Positions 1-9,850 are shown, numbered from the stretch's first letter. The stretch is DNA of 64,000 nt from Planktothrix rubescens CCAP 1459/22 (GCA_904830895.1 LR882958.1:186001-250000), one strand, 5' to 3'. Translations and numbers: made by a program. The notes: a model not told the origin generated them from the sequence alone.

Positions 1-35
1 GCCAGCAGGGGAAGCCATAATAAACCACGTTCCAT
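1..35 (-). CDS. 5' end of a gene running off the window edge
   Basis: Reading the minus strand from the ATG at 35-33 gives MERGLLWLPLL before the window ends. The hydrophobic start fits a membrane anchor or signal segment, and it resembles the opening of small membrane-anchored conserved cyanobacterial proteins, but only eleven codons are visible. It is divergent from the protease gene at 189, and the 150 bases between them would hold both promoters. No function can be assigned. Confidence 0.4.
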   Translation of the reverse strand, partial: MERGLLWLPLL

Positions 36-127
36 AATAGTTTTTTCTGTGTGTTAATTTAGGATCTATGATCCTCTATTTTGAGGATGATAGATAGAAT
101 AGAAACAAGATTGTATGTTCTGACCCA

Positions 128-142
128 AGAAACCCGGTTTCT
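128..142. repeat. Dispersed CCGGGTTTCT palindrome
   Basis: AGAAACCCGGTTTCT is a near-perfect palindrome. Related copies lie at 4942-4956, 4994-5008, about 5036-5075 and 48085-48099, all outside genes. It looks like a short REP-type element rather than a gene-specific operator. Confidence 0.6.
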
Positions 143-188
143 CCGGTTTAGATGTTAACCTATTATCAACCTTAACCGTTGAAAAACG

Positions 189-2021
189 ATGAAAAAATTT
201 TTCCTATTCTGCTTATTTTTAATTGGTTTGGGCTGGGCAGTTTCTAACTTCTCCGGTCTTGCCAATCAAGGCAGTTATGACAGTATTGTACTTGATTTTA
301 GAGAATCTTTAGGAAAACAAGAAATTGCCAATCAAGTTCGGACAATAGCCGAAAAATATCAAATTGTTCCCTATCTCAATAGTGAATTTTCCCAAGCAGA
401 TAATGTTTATGTGGTTAGAGGGGATGCTAAACTACTCAAATCCTTGAGAAAATCTTTGGGTAAACAAACAGAATTTATTGAACCCAATTATATCTATAGT
501 GCTGACGAAATCCCAGGGAAAAATTCCCAAGCTGCGATTATTTATGATACGGCAAATGCCATTCCTAATGACCCTTTATATGGAAAACAATGGAATTTTC
601 GCAGTATTAATTTAGAAGGAGCCTGGAGTGAAACCCAGGGAGAAGGAGTTACCGTTGCCATTATTGATAGCGGAGTTAGTCTAGTTCCCGATTTAGAACA
701 GACCCAATTTGTGGAAGGCTATGATTTTGTAAATGATAAAATTGAAGCCTTTGATGATAACGGACATGGAACCCATGTTGCCGGAACTATTGCCCAATCA
801 ACTAATAATAATTATGGTGTAACAGGCATTGCTTACAAAGCCAAAATTATGCCCTTAAAAGTATTAAGTTCCGGGGGCGGAGGCACGATTTCTGATATTG
901 CCGAAGCGATTAAATTTGCTGCTGACCATAACGCCGATGTGATTAACATGAGTTTAGGCGGTGGTGGCGAAAGTAACTTAATGCAAGAAGCCATTGATTA
1001 TGCCTATTCTAAAGGAGTTGTAATTATTGGCGCGGCGGGAAATTCCGGGGAAAATTGCGCCGGATATCCTGCCCGTTATCCTAAAGTTTTAGGTGTGGCT
1101 GCGTTAGATGCGGCCGGAAATAAAACCCCCTATTCTAATTTTGGGGCTGGGGTTGATATTGCCGCCCCAGGAGGATTAATTGAAGGAGAAAATCAAGTCG
1201 GAGGTATCCTACAAAATACCATTGACCCGGCAACGGGTGAGGCGGTTTTTGCAGCTTTTCAAGGTACAAGTATGGCGGCGCCGCACGTTGCTGGGGTAGC
1301 TGCATTAATTAAAGCTAGTGGAGTTACCGAACCAAATCAAGTAATTAATATTCTCAAAGAATCTGCCCGCAAAGTTGCAGAAGACCCCCTAAATCATTTT
1401 GGGGCGGGTCATTTAGATGCTACAAATGCCGTGCAAATGGCATTAAAAGGACAAATTACTTTCCGAGATTTCTTTCGTTGGTTACGCGATAATGGCTATC
1501 TGAGTCCTCGATTTTGGGTTGATGGCGGGGCGGTAGCATTATTACCTAAATTAGCGATGGTTTTGGGTTCCTATTTATTAGCTTGGTTTCTGAGAAATTA
1601 TTTTCCGTTTCAATGGGGTTGGTCTTTGGCTGGAGGATTAGTTGCTGGAAGTAGTGGTTTATTTTTTCTGCGGGGTTTCTATATCTTTGATTTACCCCAA
1701 TGGCCGATGCGAATGATGGGTAGTTCTCTCCCCGAATTAGGGGGAGCAATTCAAGGAAGTTCTACCTTAAATCCCATTTTTGCTAGTGTATTAATTCCAG
1801 TAATTTTAATCCTATTATTCCTGGGACATCCCCAGTGGAAATGGGTAGCGATTGGAATAACAATTGGAACAGCAAGTTGTTTAGGAATTAGTGCAATAGT
1901 CTCTCCTACTGTTTGGGGATTAGGCACAGGTTTCGTCTCTCAATTGTTTTTAGTTACCAATGCTTTGTTATGTTTTGGGTTAGCTCGTTTAGCGATTAAA
2001 ACTCAGGTGAACGCAATATGA
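189..2021 (+). CDS. Subtilisin-like S8 serine protease with C-terminal membrane domain
   Basis: Peptidase S8 family, probably exported and membrane-held. Residues 1-25 form a hydrophobic signal or anchor segment, followed by a region of about 85 residues placed like an I9-type propeptide. The catalytic domain runs from about 130 to 415. The triad is visible: Asp160 in VAIIDSG, His193 in NGHGTHVAG and Ser361 in GTSMAAPHVAG, with the oxyanion Asn in GAAGNSG. After about residue 435 the protein has roughly four to five hydrophobic spans to the end, unusual for a plain secreted subtilase, and these would anchor the enzyme. Its stop overlaps the start of the next small gene (ATGA), so the two are likely translationally coupled. 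The family call is firm; the substrate is unknown. Confidence 0.9.
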   Translation: MKKFFLFCLFLIGLGWAVSNFSGLANQGSYDSIVLDFRESLGKQEIANQVRTIAEKYQIVPYLNSEFSQADNVYVVRGDAKLLKSLRKSLGKQTEFIEPNYIYSADEIPGKNSQAAIIYDTANAIPNDPLYGKQWNFRSINLEGAWSETQGEGVTVAIIDSGVSLVPDLEQTQFVEGYDFVNDKIEAFDDNGHGTHVAGTIAQSTNNNYGVTGIAYKAKIMPLKVLSSGGGGTISDIAEAIKFAADHNADVINMSLGGGGESNLMQEAIDYAYSKGVVIIGAAGNSGENCAGYPARYPKVLGVAALDAAGNKTPYSNFGAGVDIAAPGGLIEGENQVGGILQNTIDPATGEAVFAAFQGTSMAAPHVAGVAALIKASGVTEPNQVINILKESARKVAEDPLNHFGAGHLDATNAVQMALKGQITFRDFFRWLRDNGYLSPRFWVDGGAVALLPKLAMVLGSYLLAWFLRNYFPFQWGWSLAGGLVAGSSGLFFLRGFYIFDLPQWPMRMMGSSLPELGGAIQGSSTLNPIFASVLIPVILILLFLGHPQWKWVAIGITIGTASCLGISAIVSPTVWGLGTGFVSQLFLVTNALLCFGLARLAIKTQVNAI

Positions 2022-2236
2022 GTATTACAGTAACAGGTACAATTGAACGCAAGGGATTTGGTTCTGGAACCTGGGCATTGGTCAGCGAGAGCAAAACCTA
2101 TGAACTCCATAATCCTCCTCAAGATTTGCAAAAATCTGGGTTAAAAGTCACCATTACAGGTCAAATTCGAGAGGATATTATGACGATGGCAATGATTGGC
2201 CCTGTGTTAGAAATAGAATCTTTTGAAACGGCTTAA
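2018..2236 (+). CDS. Small conserved protein coupled to the S8 protease
   Basis: A 72-residue soluble protein whose ATG overlaps the protease stop codon by four bases, implying translational coupling. The pattern of short beta strands (SITVTGTIERKGFGSG, YELHNPP, LKVTITGQIRE) suggests a small beta-barrel of OB-fold type, but this is inferred from sequence texture only. I do not recognise a named family. Tight coupling suggests it works with, or regulates, the protease upstream. Confidence 0.7.
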   Translation: MSITVTGTIERKGFGSGTWALVSESKTYELHNPPQDLQKSGLKVTITGQIREDIMTMAMIGPVLEIESFETA

Positions 2237-2370
2237 TTATTGAGCCATAGCAGGGAAATCCTCCTGATTTTAATTGGGGAGTTAGTGACCTAATATTTGG
2301 GAGGATTTTCAAAGAAACTGAACATGGAAATTAGTAAGTACCTAAACAAAATTAATTACACATCCTCCAC

Positions 2371-2432
2371 CCTATTCCCTCCCCCCCTAGCCCCCCGTGC
2401 ACGGGGGGTTTGGGGGGGCTGTTCCGGTGTTC
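2371..2432. repeat. GC-rich palindromic repeat CCCCCCGTGCACGGGGGG
   Basis: A perfect 18-base palindrome at 2391-2408 is flanked by C-rich and G-rich runs and by GTTCCGGTGTTCCCT. The same core recurs in the array at 55192-55440, and a related sequence lies inside trpE near 52919. It would fold as a strong hairpin downstream of the 72-residue gene. Confidence 0.75.
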
Positions 2433-2471
2433 CCTCTCTCAACTAGGTAATTTATTTTGTGCAACTACTTA

Positions 2472-3407
2472 ATGAGATATATTGATTTATTTTGTGGAAT
2501 TGGAGGATTTAGAATTGCAATTAATCAAGTATTAACTGCTAAAAATATTAATCCAAAATGTGTTTTTTCCTCGGATATTGACCCCGATGCTCAAAAAATA
2601 TATCAGATGAATTTTGGGGAACAACCCGCCGGAGATATTACTCAAATTGAAGCCAAAGATATTCCAGAACATGATCTTTTATTGGCGGGGTTTCCCTGTC
2701 AACCCTTTAGTATTTGTGGACAACTTAAAGGGTTTGAAGATACCAGAGGAACATTATTTTTTGATATTGCTCGAATTTTAGCTAATAAAAAACCCAATTA
2801 TTTTATCCTAGAAAATGTTAAACAATTAGTCGGACATAACCAAGGAAAGACTTTAAAATCTATTATTGAAGTTTTAGAAAAATTGGGTTATACTGTTGAA
2901 TATAAAGTATTAAATGCTTTAAATTGTGGATTACCCCAAAAGCGAGAACGGATTTTTATTGTCGGTTATCGTCAATCTTTACCGTTTCGCTGGGATATTC
3001 AAAAAATACCGATGAAACCCTTAACAGAAATCTTAGAACCGCAGGTTTCAGACTTTTATTATGCTTCTGAGAAAATCCGTAATAGTCGTTTAATTAAATA
3101 TCAAGGAAAAACCCATACTGAACCGACAATTTGGCATGAAAATAAAGCTGGTCATATTAGTGCTTATCCCTATTCCTGTGCCTTAAGAGCCGGAGCATCC
3201 TATAATTATTTATTAGTCAATGGAGAAAGAAGATTAACCGAGCGAGAAATGCTGCGTTTGCAAGGGTTTTCCGATGAATTTAAAATATTGGGTTCCTATT
3301 CTACTTTTCGCAGGTTAATTGGCAATAGTGTGGCCGTTTCTTGTGTAGAAATTGTGATGAATTGCTTATTAAATACGATAGAAAATTTTGCTATAGATTT
3401 GAAGTGA
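2472..3407 (+). CDS. DNA (cytosine-5-)-methyltransferase
   Basis: A C5-cytosine DNA methyltransferase of about 311 residues, normal for a M.HhaI-like enzyme. Visible motifs: I (DLFCGIGGF) at the extreme N terminus, IV with the nucleophile Cys (GFPCQPFS), VI (ENV in FILENVKQL), VIII (QKRERIFIVG) and X (RLIGNSVAV). The frame is open from a TTG at 2457, but the ATG at 2472 puts motif I right at the start, as is usual. The target-recognition region between motifs VIII and X is short. No restriction endonuclease is recognisable next to it, so it looks like an orphan or solitary enzyme. Specificity cannot be read from sequence; methylation of a HIP1-like site is a possibility only. Confidence 0.9.
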   Translation: MRYIDLFCGIGGFRIAINQVLTAKNINPKCVFSSDIDPDAQKIYQMNFGEQPAGDITQIEAKDIPEHDLLLAGFPCQPFSICGQLKGFEDTRGTLFFDIARILANKKPNYFILENVKQLVGHNQGKTLKSIIEVLEKLGYTVEYKVLNALNCGLPQKRERIFIVGYRQSLPFRWDIQKIPMKPLTEILEPQVSDFYYASEKIRNSRLIKYQGKTHTEPTIWHENKAGHISAYPYSCALRAGASYNYLLVNGERRLTEREMLRLQGFSDEFKILGSYSTFRRLIGNSVAVSCVEIVMNCLLNTIENFAIDLK

Positions 3408-3431
3408 CCACAAAGGCACGAAGACACGAAG
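3408..3431. repeat. Dispersed AAGGCACGAAGACACGAAG-type repeat
   Basis: Directly after the methyltransferase stop. Close relatives occur at 10900-10917 (degenerate), 19513-19539 and 30222-30249, each just outside a coding region. Such sequence is scattered in many cyanobacterial genomes; no function is evident. Confidence 0.55.
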
Positions 3432-3526
3432 AAATCGGGTTTTTGTGTCACCTCTGGCCTAATGACAAGTTTCGCGCTAGGCTTTATGTTAATAAATTGC
3501 AACAATCACTAATTTTGACGAGGAAC

Positions 3527-3598
3527 CCTAGGTTGCATAGGGACGTCACCAACAGAATGCTTGAGTTAGGCCCTGTGTGCCGGATAACCTAAGTATTC
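3527..3598 (+). promoter_or_regulatory. Structured ahcY leader with mutually exclusive hairpins
   Basis: Two nested helices can form: CCTAGGTT (3527-3534) with AACCTAAG (3586-3593), enclosing GCATAGGG (3535-3542) with CCCTGTGTGC (3571-3580). A competing 8-bp helix pairs GAATGCTT (3555-3562) with AAGTATTC (3591-3598), and the two outer arms overlap at 3591-3593. Competing helices 45-115 bases before a start codon are the hallmark of a switching leader. ahcY genes elsewhere are controlled by SAH riboswitches, but the consensus of that class as I know it is not obvious here. A different or degenerate sensor, or a fortuitous fold, is possible. Confidence 0.35.
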
Positions 3599-3639
3599 TC
3601 ACGGAAACTGAAAATAATTTCTGTCTAGGAAACAACTAA

Positions 3640-4920
<1,281 letters not shown>

Positions 4921-4941
4921 ATCAGTTTAGGACTTACGCCA

Positions 4942-5075
4942 AGAAACCGGGTTTCTACGAAAAATATGAATGTTTTTCGCGCTTATATCTAAGAAGAAAT
5001 CCGGTTTCTGAGATAGATTTTTAAGCCACCCTTTAAACCGGGTTTCTGAACCTGAAGCCCGGTTTTTGAATGACT
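4942..5075. repeat. Cluster of CCGGGTTTCT-type palindromes
   Basis: Three or four imperfect copies of AGAAACCGGGTTTCT in tandem fill most of the gap between ahcY and the DedA gene. Each is self-complementary, so the transcript could fold into consecutive hairpins and act as a terminator-like barrier for ahcY. Confidence 0.55.
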
Positions 5076-5099
5076 GAAAACTTAATTTAAGAAAAGATT

Positions 5100-5708
5100 A
5101 TGGTTGAATGGATTACTAATACCATGAGTTCCTTGGGGTATCTAGGAATTGGTTTATTAATGTTTTTAGAAAATCTATTTCCGCCTATTCCTTCTGAGTT
5201 AATTATGCCCTTAGCTGGTTTTACGGTATCCAGAGGAGAAATGCAATTTTTTCCGGCGGTTTTAGCGGGAGTTGTCGGAACAATATTAGGGGCGTTTCCT
5301 TGGTATTATGCGGGTAAATTCTTTGGGGAAGAACGGTTAAGAGATTTAGCCGACAAATACGGAAAATGGATTACAGTGACCGGAAAAGATATTGATAAAG
5401 CCAATAATTGGTTTACTCGATATGGCGGAATGGCGGTTTTTTTATGTCGTTTAGTTCCCGGGGTGAGAACCTTAATTTCTTTACCTGCGGGTCTAAATCA
5501 TATGCCGTTAACTCCTTTCATTATCTATTCTACCATTGGTACAACCCTTTGGGTGACTTTTTTAACCGGAGCCGGGTATTTGTTAGGAGACCATTATGAT
5601 TTGGTTGAAGAATATATAAGCCCTATTTCTAAGATTGCGTTATTAAGTTTAGTCATTGGTTTTGGTCTTTGGATTCTTCGCAAAAACATGAGAAAAAGCG
5701 CCGAATAG
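5100..5708 (+). CDS. DedA-family membrane protein
   Basis: A DedA/VTT (SNARE-associated) inner-membrane protein, 202 residues with four to five hydrophobic spans. Visible family features are the N-terminal FLENLFPPIPSELIMPLAG block, the ALGxFPWYYAGK-like segment (GAFPWYYAGKFFGEERL) and the conserved FLCRLVPGVRTLISLPAGLNHM motif with its key Arg and Pro. DedA proteins are implicated in phospholipid (undecaprenyl-phosphate or phosphatidylethanolamine) translocation and membrane homeostasis. It is followed by the convergent murJ gene. The exact lipid cannot be told from the sequence. Confidence 0.9.
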   Translation: MVEWITNTMSSLGYLGIGLLMFLENLFPPIPSELIMPLAGFTVSRGEMQFFPAVLAGVVGTILGAFPWYYAGKFFGEERLRDLADKYGKWITVTGKDIDKANNWFTRYGGMAVFLCRLVPGVRTLISLPAGLNHMPLTPFIIYSTIGTTLWVTFLTGAGYLLGDHYDLVEEYISPISKIALLSLVIGFGLWILRKNMRKSAE

Positions 5709-5735
5709 TAGAGACGTGCCACGGCGCGTCTCCTC
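5708..5735. repeat. GTAGAGACGTGCC...GGCGCGTCTC repeat
   Basis: A palindromic repeat (TAGAGACGTGCC / GGCGCGTCTC) directly after the DedA stop codon. A second, better preserved copy is embedded in frame inside nifJ at 36890-36917. Confidence 0.65.
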
Positions 5736-5753
5736 CCTCAGTTATCAGTTTAA

Positions 5754-7367
5754 TTATCTTTGAAACCGTTGGCGAAGTCGGGAGACTAATAAATCCACTT
5801 CGGGTAATTTGAGAAATAGAATTAATACCATAAAAACAATTAGGCCGATAATCCCCGGAAGCACTAATTCTAGTAATAAAAACCCAAAATTATCACCGAG
5901 GGCTAAAATTCTTAAGCCTTGTAATGTTCCCCAACTCACCAACCCAGAAATTAGACTAATTATTGTTAATCCCAAAAAGGGTAAACTCCACTCCCGCCAG
6001 GGTAAACCATTTAATTTTATATGTAATAGCCATAAAAACATCACCATAGAAACAATATTAACCACAACTGTTGCGAAGACTAAACCCGGCGCACCCCAAG
6101 ATTTAACCAACATAAAATCTAATAACCCATTCAAGAAAATATTAAAAATACTAACTTTAAAAGGAGTCTGTCCATCTCCTAAACCATAAAATACCCTAAC
6201 TAATACATCCCGTCCTAAATAAAAGAACATCCCCACGGAATAGGCAACTAAAACCGAAGCTACAAACTCCGACGCCTGTAAATTAAACGCATAACGTTCA
6301 TAAACAATTCTCACCGTTGGTAAGGCTAAAGCTACCATTAATGTACTTAACGGTAACATCGTAATAGCTGTTAATATTAACGCCTGACGAATCCGATCTT
6401 TTAATTCTGGCCATTGTTCAGGATCTCTTAAACGAGCAAAAACGGGTAAAAAAGGAACCAAAATCATATTAGAAATGATTCCCAATGGCGTTTGAACTAA
6501 TAATCCAGAATATCCCATAGCCGATGCAGCTTGAGGAATATAAGAGGCAAAAAATAAATCCGTATAAACATTAATTTGTAACATTCCTGATGATAAAGTA
6601 GCGGGTAGCATCACTTTCATTACATCTTTTAACCCAGGAATTTTAAAATTAAAGCGTAGTCTTAAAGTCCCTAACCCCGATTTCCACATCGCCGGAACTT
6701 GAATAATCCATTGTAAAACCGCCCCCGCCAAAGTCGCCCAAGCTAATACTTCCCCTCCTAAAACCATATATTTAGGACTACCTACCTCATCCCCTAAAAT
6801 CCCAATTAAAACCCCTAATCCTAAAATTAAAGCCGCACTAGAAAACAAAGGACTAATAGACGGCAACCAATACATATCCGCCGCATTCAGTGTACCAAAT
6901 CCAATCCCAATTAAACCAGCAAATAAAGCCATCGGAGCCATGATTTTTAACTGTTCAATGGCAATATTTCGGGTAGCTATTCCTTCAGGAGTTAGGCTTA
7001 AACCCGGAGCCATTAAATCAATTAATGGGGTAGCAAAAATTACTAACCCCACCGTTACGACTAATAAAACCATTCCGACTAATGTAGAAACAGTTTCGAC
7101 TAATGCTTCTGCATCTTTTCGCTCTCTATTTGCTAAAGCACTAACAATTGCACTATGAAATGGGCCGTTAATTCCACCTAATAAAATCAATAAAAATCCG
7201 GGGATAACATAAGCAAAATTATAGGCATCAATGGCTGGCCCCACACCAAAAGCCGCCGCCATTACTTGTTGACGGATTAAGCCAAATACTTTACTAATTA
7301 GGGTAGCAACTGCAACAATAGTGGCAATTCCTACTAATGAACGAGAGCGTTTAGGTTCTTCTGACAC
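5754..7367 (-). CDS. murJ: Lipid II flippase MurJ (MviN)
   Basis: MOP-superfamily integral membrane protein that moves lipid II to the periplasmic face for peptidoglycan synthesis. About 537 residues with some 13-14 hydrophobic spans, typical of MurJ. The N-terminal region KVFGLIRQQVMAAAFGVGPAIDAYNFAY holds the conserved Arg and the FG...DAY pattern. Later FLPVFARLRDPEQWPELKDRIRQAL and VRVFYGLGDGQTPFKV are also characteristic. The frame is open to a TTG at 7394, but the GTG at 7367, giving (V)SEEPKRSRSLVGIA, matches the usual N terminus better. It converges on the DedA gene and is divergent from sfsA. Confidence 0.93.
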   Translation of the reverse strand: MSEEPKRSRSLVGIATIVAVATLISKVFGLIRQQVMAAAFGVGPAIDAYNFAYVIPGFLLILLGGINGPFHSAIVSALANRERKDAEALVETVSTLVGMVLLVVTVGLVIFATPLIDLMAPGLSLTPEGIATRNIAIEQLKIMAPMALFAGLIGIGFGTLNAADMYWLPSISPLFSSAALILGLGVLIGILGDEVGSPKYMVLGGEVLAWATLAGAVLQWIIQVPAMWKSGLGTLRLRFNFKIPGLKDVMKVMLPATLSSGMLQINVYTDLFFASYIPQAASAMGYSGLLVQTPLGIISNMILVPFLPVFARLRDPEQWPELKDRIRQALILTAITMLPLSTLMVALALPTVRIVYERYAFNLQASEFVASVLVAYSVGMFFYLGRDVLVRVFYGLGDGQTPFKVSIFNIFLNGLLDFMLVKSWGAPGLVFATVVVNIVSMVMFLWLLHIKLNGLPWREWSLPFLGLTIISLISGLVSWGTLQGLRILALGDNFGFLLLELVLPGIIGLIVFMVLILFLKLPEVDLLVSRLRQRFQR

Positions 7368-7438
7368 GGAATATCCACAGGGGTTAAAATGCAAACCCTA
7401 GTTTAATCGGAATTGACCACTATTCAAACCTATTGCTC

Positions 7439-8380
7439 ATGGATTCTTATTTGTATCGCTATCCGCCCCTGGAGTCTGGAGTTTTGCTCAAACGCTATAA
7501 ACGATTTTTAGCGGATATTCAGTTAACCTCTGGGGATGTCATCACCGCCCATTGTCCGAATACCGGGCCGATGACCGGGGTTTGTATCCCTGGAAACCCG
7601 GTGATGGTGTCCTACAGCCCCAGTAAAACCCGCAAATATCCCTATACTTGGGAGTTAATTCAGTTAAATTCGGAGGTTGACCCCCCCCAGCCCCCCCTTA
7701 GTAATGGGGGGAGAGAAGAATCGGAACAATATCTTGAACCCACCCTTACCAAAGGGGGGAGAGAAGAATCGGAACAATATCTTGAACCCGCCCTTACCAA
7801 AGGGGGGAGAGAAGAACCGGAACAATATCCTCAAACCCCCCTGATACAAGAACGAAATCTTGAACCCCCCATTAGTAAGGGGGGGCTGGGGGGGTTAATT
7901 TGGACTGGAATTAATACCGCTTTACCGAATAAAATAATTAATTTAGCTTTAACAGAAAAGTTATTTCCCTCATTAGGAAATTATAGCGAAATTAGGAAAG
8001 AAGTTCCCTATGGAATGAATTTAAAAAGTCGGGTTGATTTTCTGCTGAAAGGAGAAGATAAACCGATTTATTTAGAAGTTAAAAATACTACTTGGTCTGA
8101 TGGGAAAATTGCTTTGTTTCCCGATACGGTAACTGAAAGAGGACAAAAACATCTCAAGGAATTAATTGAAGTTGTTAAACAAGGCGATCGCGCAGTTATG
8201 TTATATTTTATTAATCGAGGAGATTGTACAGAATTTGCCCCTGGAGATACCGCCGACCCGGTTTATGGTCAACTGTTAAGAGAAGCAATTTTAGTAGGTG
8301 TGGAAATCTTACCCTGTCGATTTGAAATTACCCCGGAAGGTATTAAATACTTAGGGTTAGCACTTTCGTTGTTGCGCTGA
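7439..8380 (+). CDS. sfsA: SfsA-family protein with a repeat-derived in-frame insertion
   Basis: SfsA homologue (an OB-like N-terminal part plus a PD-(D/E)XK-like nuclease core), 313 residues where the family is about 235-245. N-terminal features are LLKRYKRFLADI and ITAHCPNTGPM; C-terminal features are SRVDFLL, the catalytic-type YLEVKNTT and FPDTVTERGQKHL. The excess, residues about 80-152 (7676-7895), is encoded by GC-rich repeats and contains a 48-base unit (16 residues, core GGREESEQYLEP) present about 2.5 times, ending in PPISKGGLGG. The insertion keeps frame and lies in a surface-type linker. The ATG at 7439 is preferred over the TTG at 7433. Molecular role: probable nucleic-acid binding or nuclease. 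Confidence 0.9.
   Translation: MDSYLYRYPPLESGVLLKRYKRFLADIQLTSGDVITAHCPNTGPMTGVCIPGNPVMVSYSPSKTRKYPYTWELIQLNSEVDPPQPPLSNGGREESEQYLEPTLTKGGREESEQYLEPALTKGGREEPEQYPQTPLIQERNLEPPISKGGLGGLIWTGINTALPNKIINLALTEKLFPSLGNYSEIRKEVPYGMNLKSRVDFLLKGEDKPIYLEVKNTTWSDGKIALFPDTVTERGQKHLKELIEVVKQGDRAVMLYFINRGDCTEFAPGDTADPVYGQLLREAILVGVEILPCRFEITPEGIKYLGLALSLLR
7676..7895. repeat. Tandem 48-bp repeat inside sfsA
   Basis: The 48-base unit begins GGGGGGAGAGAAGAATCGG and ends CCCTTACCAAA, in about 2.5 copies between two CCCCCC(TTAGTAA)GGGGG palindromes. Related CCCCCTTAGTAAGGGGG palindromes lie at 35029-35115, 37645-37682 and 44118-44200. Because the unit is a multiple of three, copy-number change would keep the frame. 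Confidence 0.85.
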
Positions 8381-8577
8381 AGCCCATCCTAATCATCTAT
8401 TTCCCTGCTTAAAATTTATGACAGCATCACAAAATAAATAGTTAACTGGCTTGAGGTAATCTCTTGGGGCAATGCTTGTCAGCTATCTGTTATATCTAAA
8501 GTTGTTACTGCGTAAAGTTCTTTGAGGAAAGTAAATGACTTATGTTATAAGGCAAACCCACAGGAGTATAGAGTCCC

Positions 8578-9294
8578 ATGCTTGCCGAGGAAATTTTTAC
8601 ACCCCTGCCCGATCACACCCAACTTCCCTGTGAAGACGGTACTTTCGTGAAGAATTTTCAGGAACATCCCCAAAGTATTTTACTGACCAGTACGATTCGC
8701 CCGATCTTCGATCAAATTCATCCCGACGGACAGTACACGATTGGTCAAGATAGCGGCATTTATTGGCGTTTAACCGAACCACCGCAGAGGGGAGCCGAAG
8801 CCCCAGACTGGTTTTATGTGCCGAATGTGCCGCCGTTACTCAATGGCAAAGGCAGACGATCCTATGTGTTATGGCAGGAAATTATCCCGCCGCAGATCGT
8901 TTTAGAGTTTGTTTCTGGTGATGGATCTGAGGAACGCGATCGCACCCCTTGGAGTGGCAAATTTTGGATCTACGAAACGGTGATTCGTCCGGCATATTAC
9001 GGGATCTACGAAGTGGAAAAAGCGAGTGTTGAACTATATCACTTAATCGGTAGCCACTATGAATTAATGACTCCTAATGTTCATGGACAGTATGAAATTC
9101 CAGAATTACAAGTTGCGTTAGGTATTTGGCAGGGAAGCTATCAAAATATGGAATTGCCTTGGTTACGGTGGTGGAATTTGCAAGGAAAACTGTTGCCCAG
9201 TCCCGAAGAAAAAGTGATTCAAGCTGAACAGAAAGCCGAAAAATTAGCGGCAAAATTGCGGGAGTTAGGTATTGATCCAGAGACTCTTGATTAA
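8578..9294 (+). CDS. Uma2-family putative nuclease
   Basis: Uma2 (DUF820) family, a PD-(D/E)XK-like fold that is greatly expanded in cyanobacteria. The protein has 238 residues. The family core is seen as RGAEAPDWFYVPNV, QEIIPPQIVLEFVSGDGSEERD, GKFWIYETVIRPAYYGIYEV and the LYHLIGSHYELM block. The C-terminal 45 residues form a charged helix (EEKVIQAEQKAEKLAAKLRELG), typical of cyanobacterial members. It stands alone. Biochemical activity in this family is largely unproven, so nuclease is a fold-based inference. Confidence 0.85.
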   Translation: MLAEEIFTPLPDHTQLPCEDGTFVKNFQEHPQSILLTSTIRPIFDQIHPDGQYTIGQDSGIYWRLTEPPQRGAEAPDWFYVPNVPPLLNGKGRRSYVLWQEIIPPQIVLEFVSGDGSEERDRTPWSGKFWIYETVIRPAYYGIYEVEKASVELYHLIGSHYELMTPNVHGQYEIPELQVALGIWQGSYQNMELPWLRWWNLQGKLLPSPEEKVIQAEQKAEKLAAKLRELGIDPETLD

Positions 9295-9481
9295 CTGGTC
9301 AATTCTGGCGTGAAGGGCGATCGGCATTAGTGGGGGAAGTTTCACAAATTTCGTAGTGAGATTGGTAAAGACTGCTCAAATTACTTGTCCAGTGCCTTAT
9401 CTTTTAGGATAAAGCCATCCTTACAGTGCTACGCTACTCATAGTGTAGCTGCGTAAGTCCTGGGAGAGTTAACTGAAGATA

Positions 9482-9850
9482 ATGCAAGAAGCCAGAAATG
9501 TTTTAGGCGGAAAACTGGAAATGTGTTGCTCCGATCCGATGACCGGATTTTATCGGGATGGGTTTTGTTACACTGGAGGGCAAGATTTTGGTGTTCATGT
9601 AATTTGCGCCCAAGTCACCCCGGCATTCCTCGAATATACAAAAGCCCAAGGAAATGACCTTAGCACCCCCGTCACCGCCTTTGGGTTTCCGGGGTTAAAA
9701 TCGGGGGATCGGTGGTGTTTGTGTGCCTCCCGTTGGCAAGAAGCCCTGGATGCGGGAGTCGCGCCCCCGGTGGTGCTAGAATCAACCCATGTTAGAGCGT
9801 TGGAAGTGGTTGATCTGGATCAGTTGCAACAATATGCCGTTCAGGGTTAG
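9482..9850 (+). CDS. DUF2237-family protein
   Basis: A 122-residue conserved protein. The Cys- and Gly-rich pattern NVLGGKLEMCCSDPMTGFYRDGFCYTG, then GVHVICAQVT, FLEYTKAQGNDLSTP and GDRWCLCASRWQEALDAG, matches the DUF2237 family. The paired Cys in EMCCSDP and CLCASRW suggest a metal or thiol role, unproven. It starts at the ATG at 9482 and is followed 51 bases later by another small conserved cyanobacterial gene in the same direction, then an ABC ATPase, which may form one short operon. Confidence 0.85.
   Translation: MQEARNVLGGKLEMCCSDPMTGFYRDGFCYTGGQDFGVHVICAQVTPAFLEYTKAQGNDLSTPVTAFGFPGLKSGDRWCLCASRWQEALDAGVAPPVVLESTHVRALEVVDLDQLQQYAVQG

Noticed and set aside
3341-3592. An 83-codon plus-strand frame overlapping the methyltransferase end and the ahcY leader
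   Set aside because: It overlaps methyltransferase codons, includes the dispersed ACACGAAG repeat, has no protein-like motif, and covers the structured leader.
3527-3598. Canonical SAH riboswitch
   Set aside because: The conserved core I know for that class is not evident; only the competing helices are reported, at low confidence.
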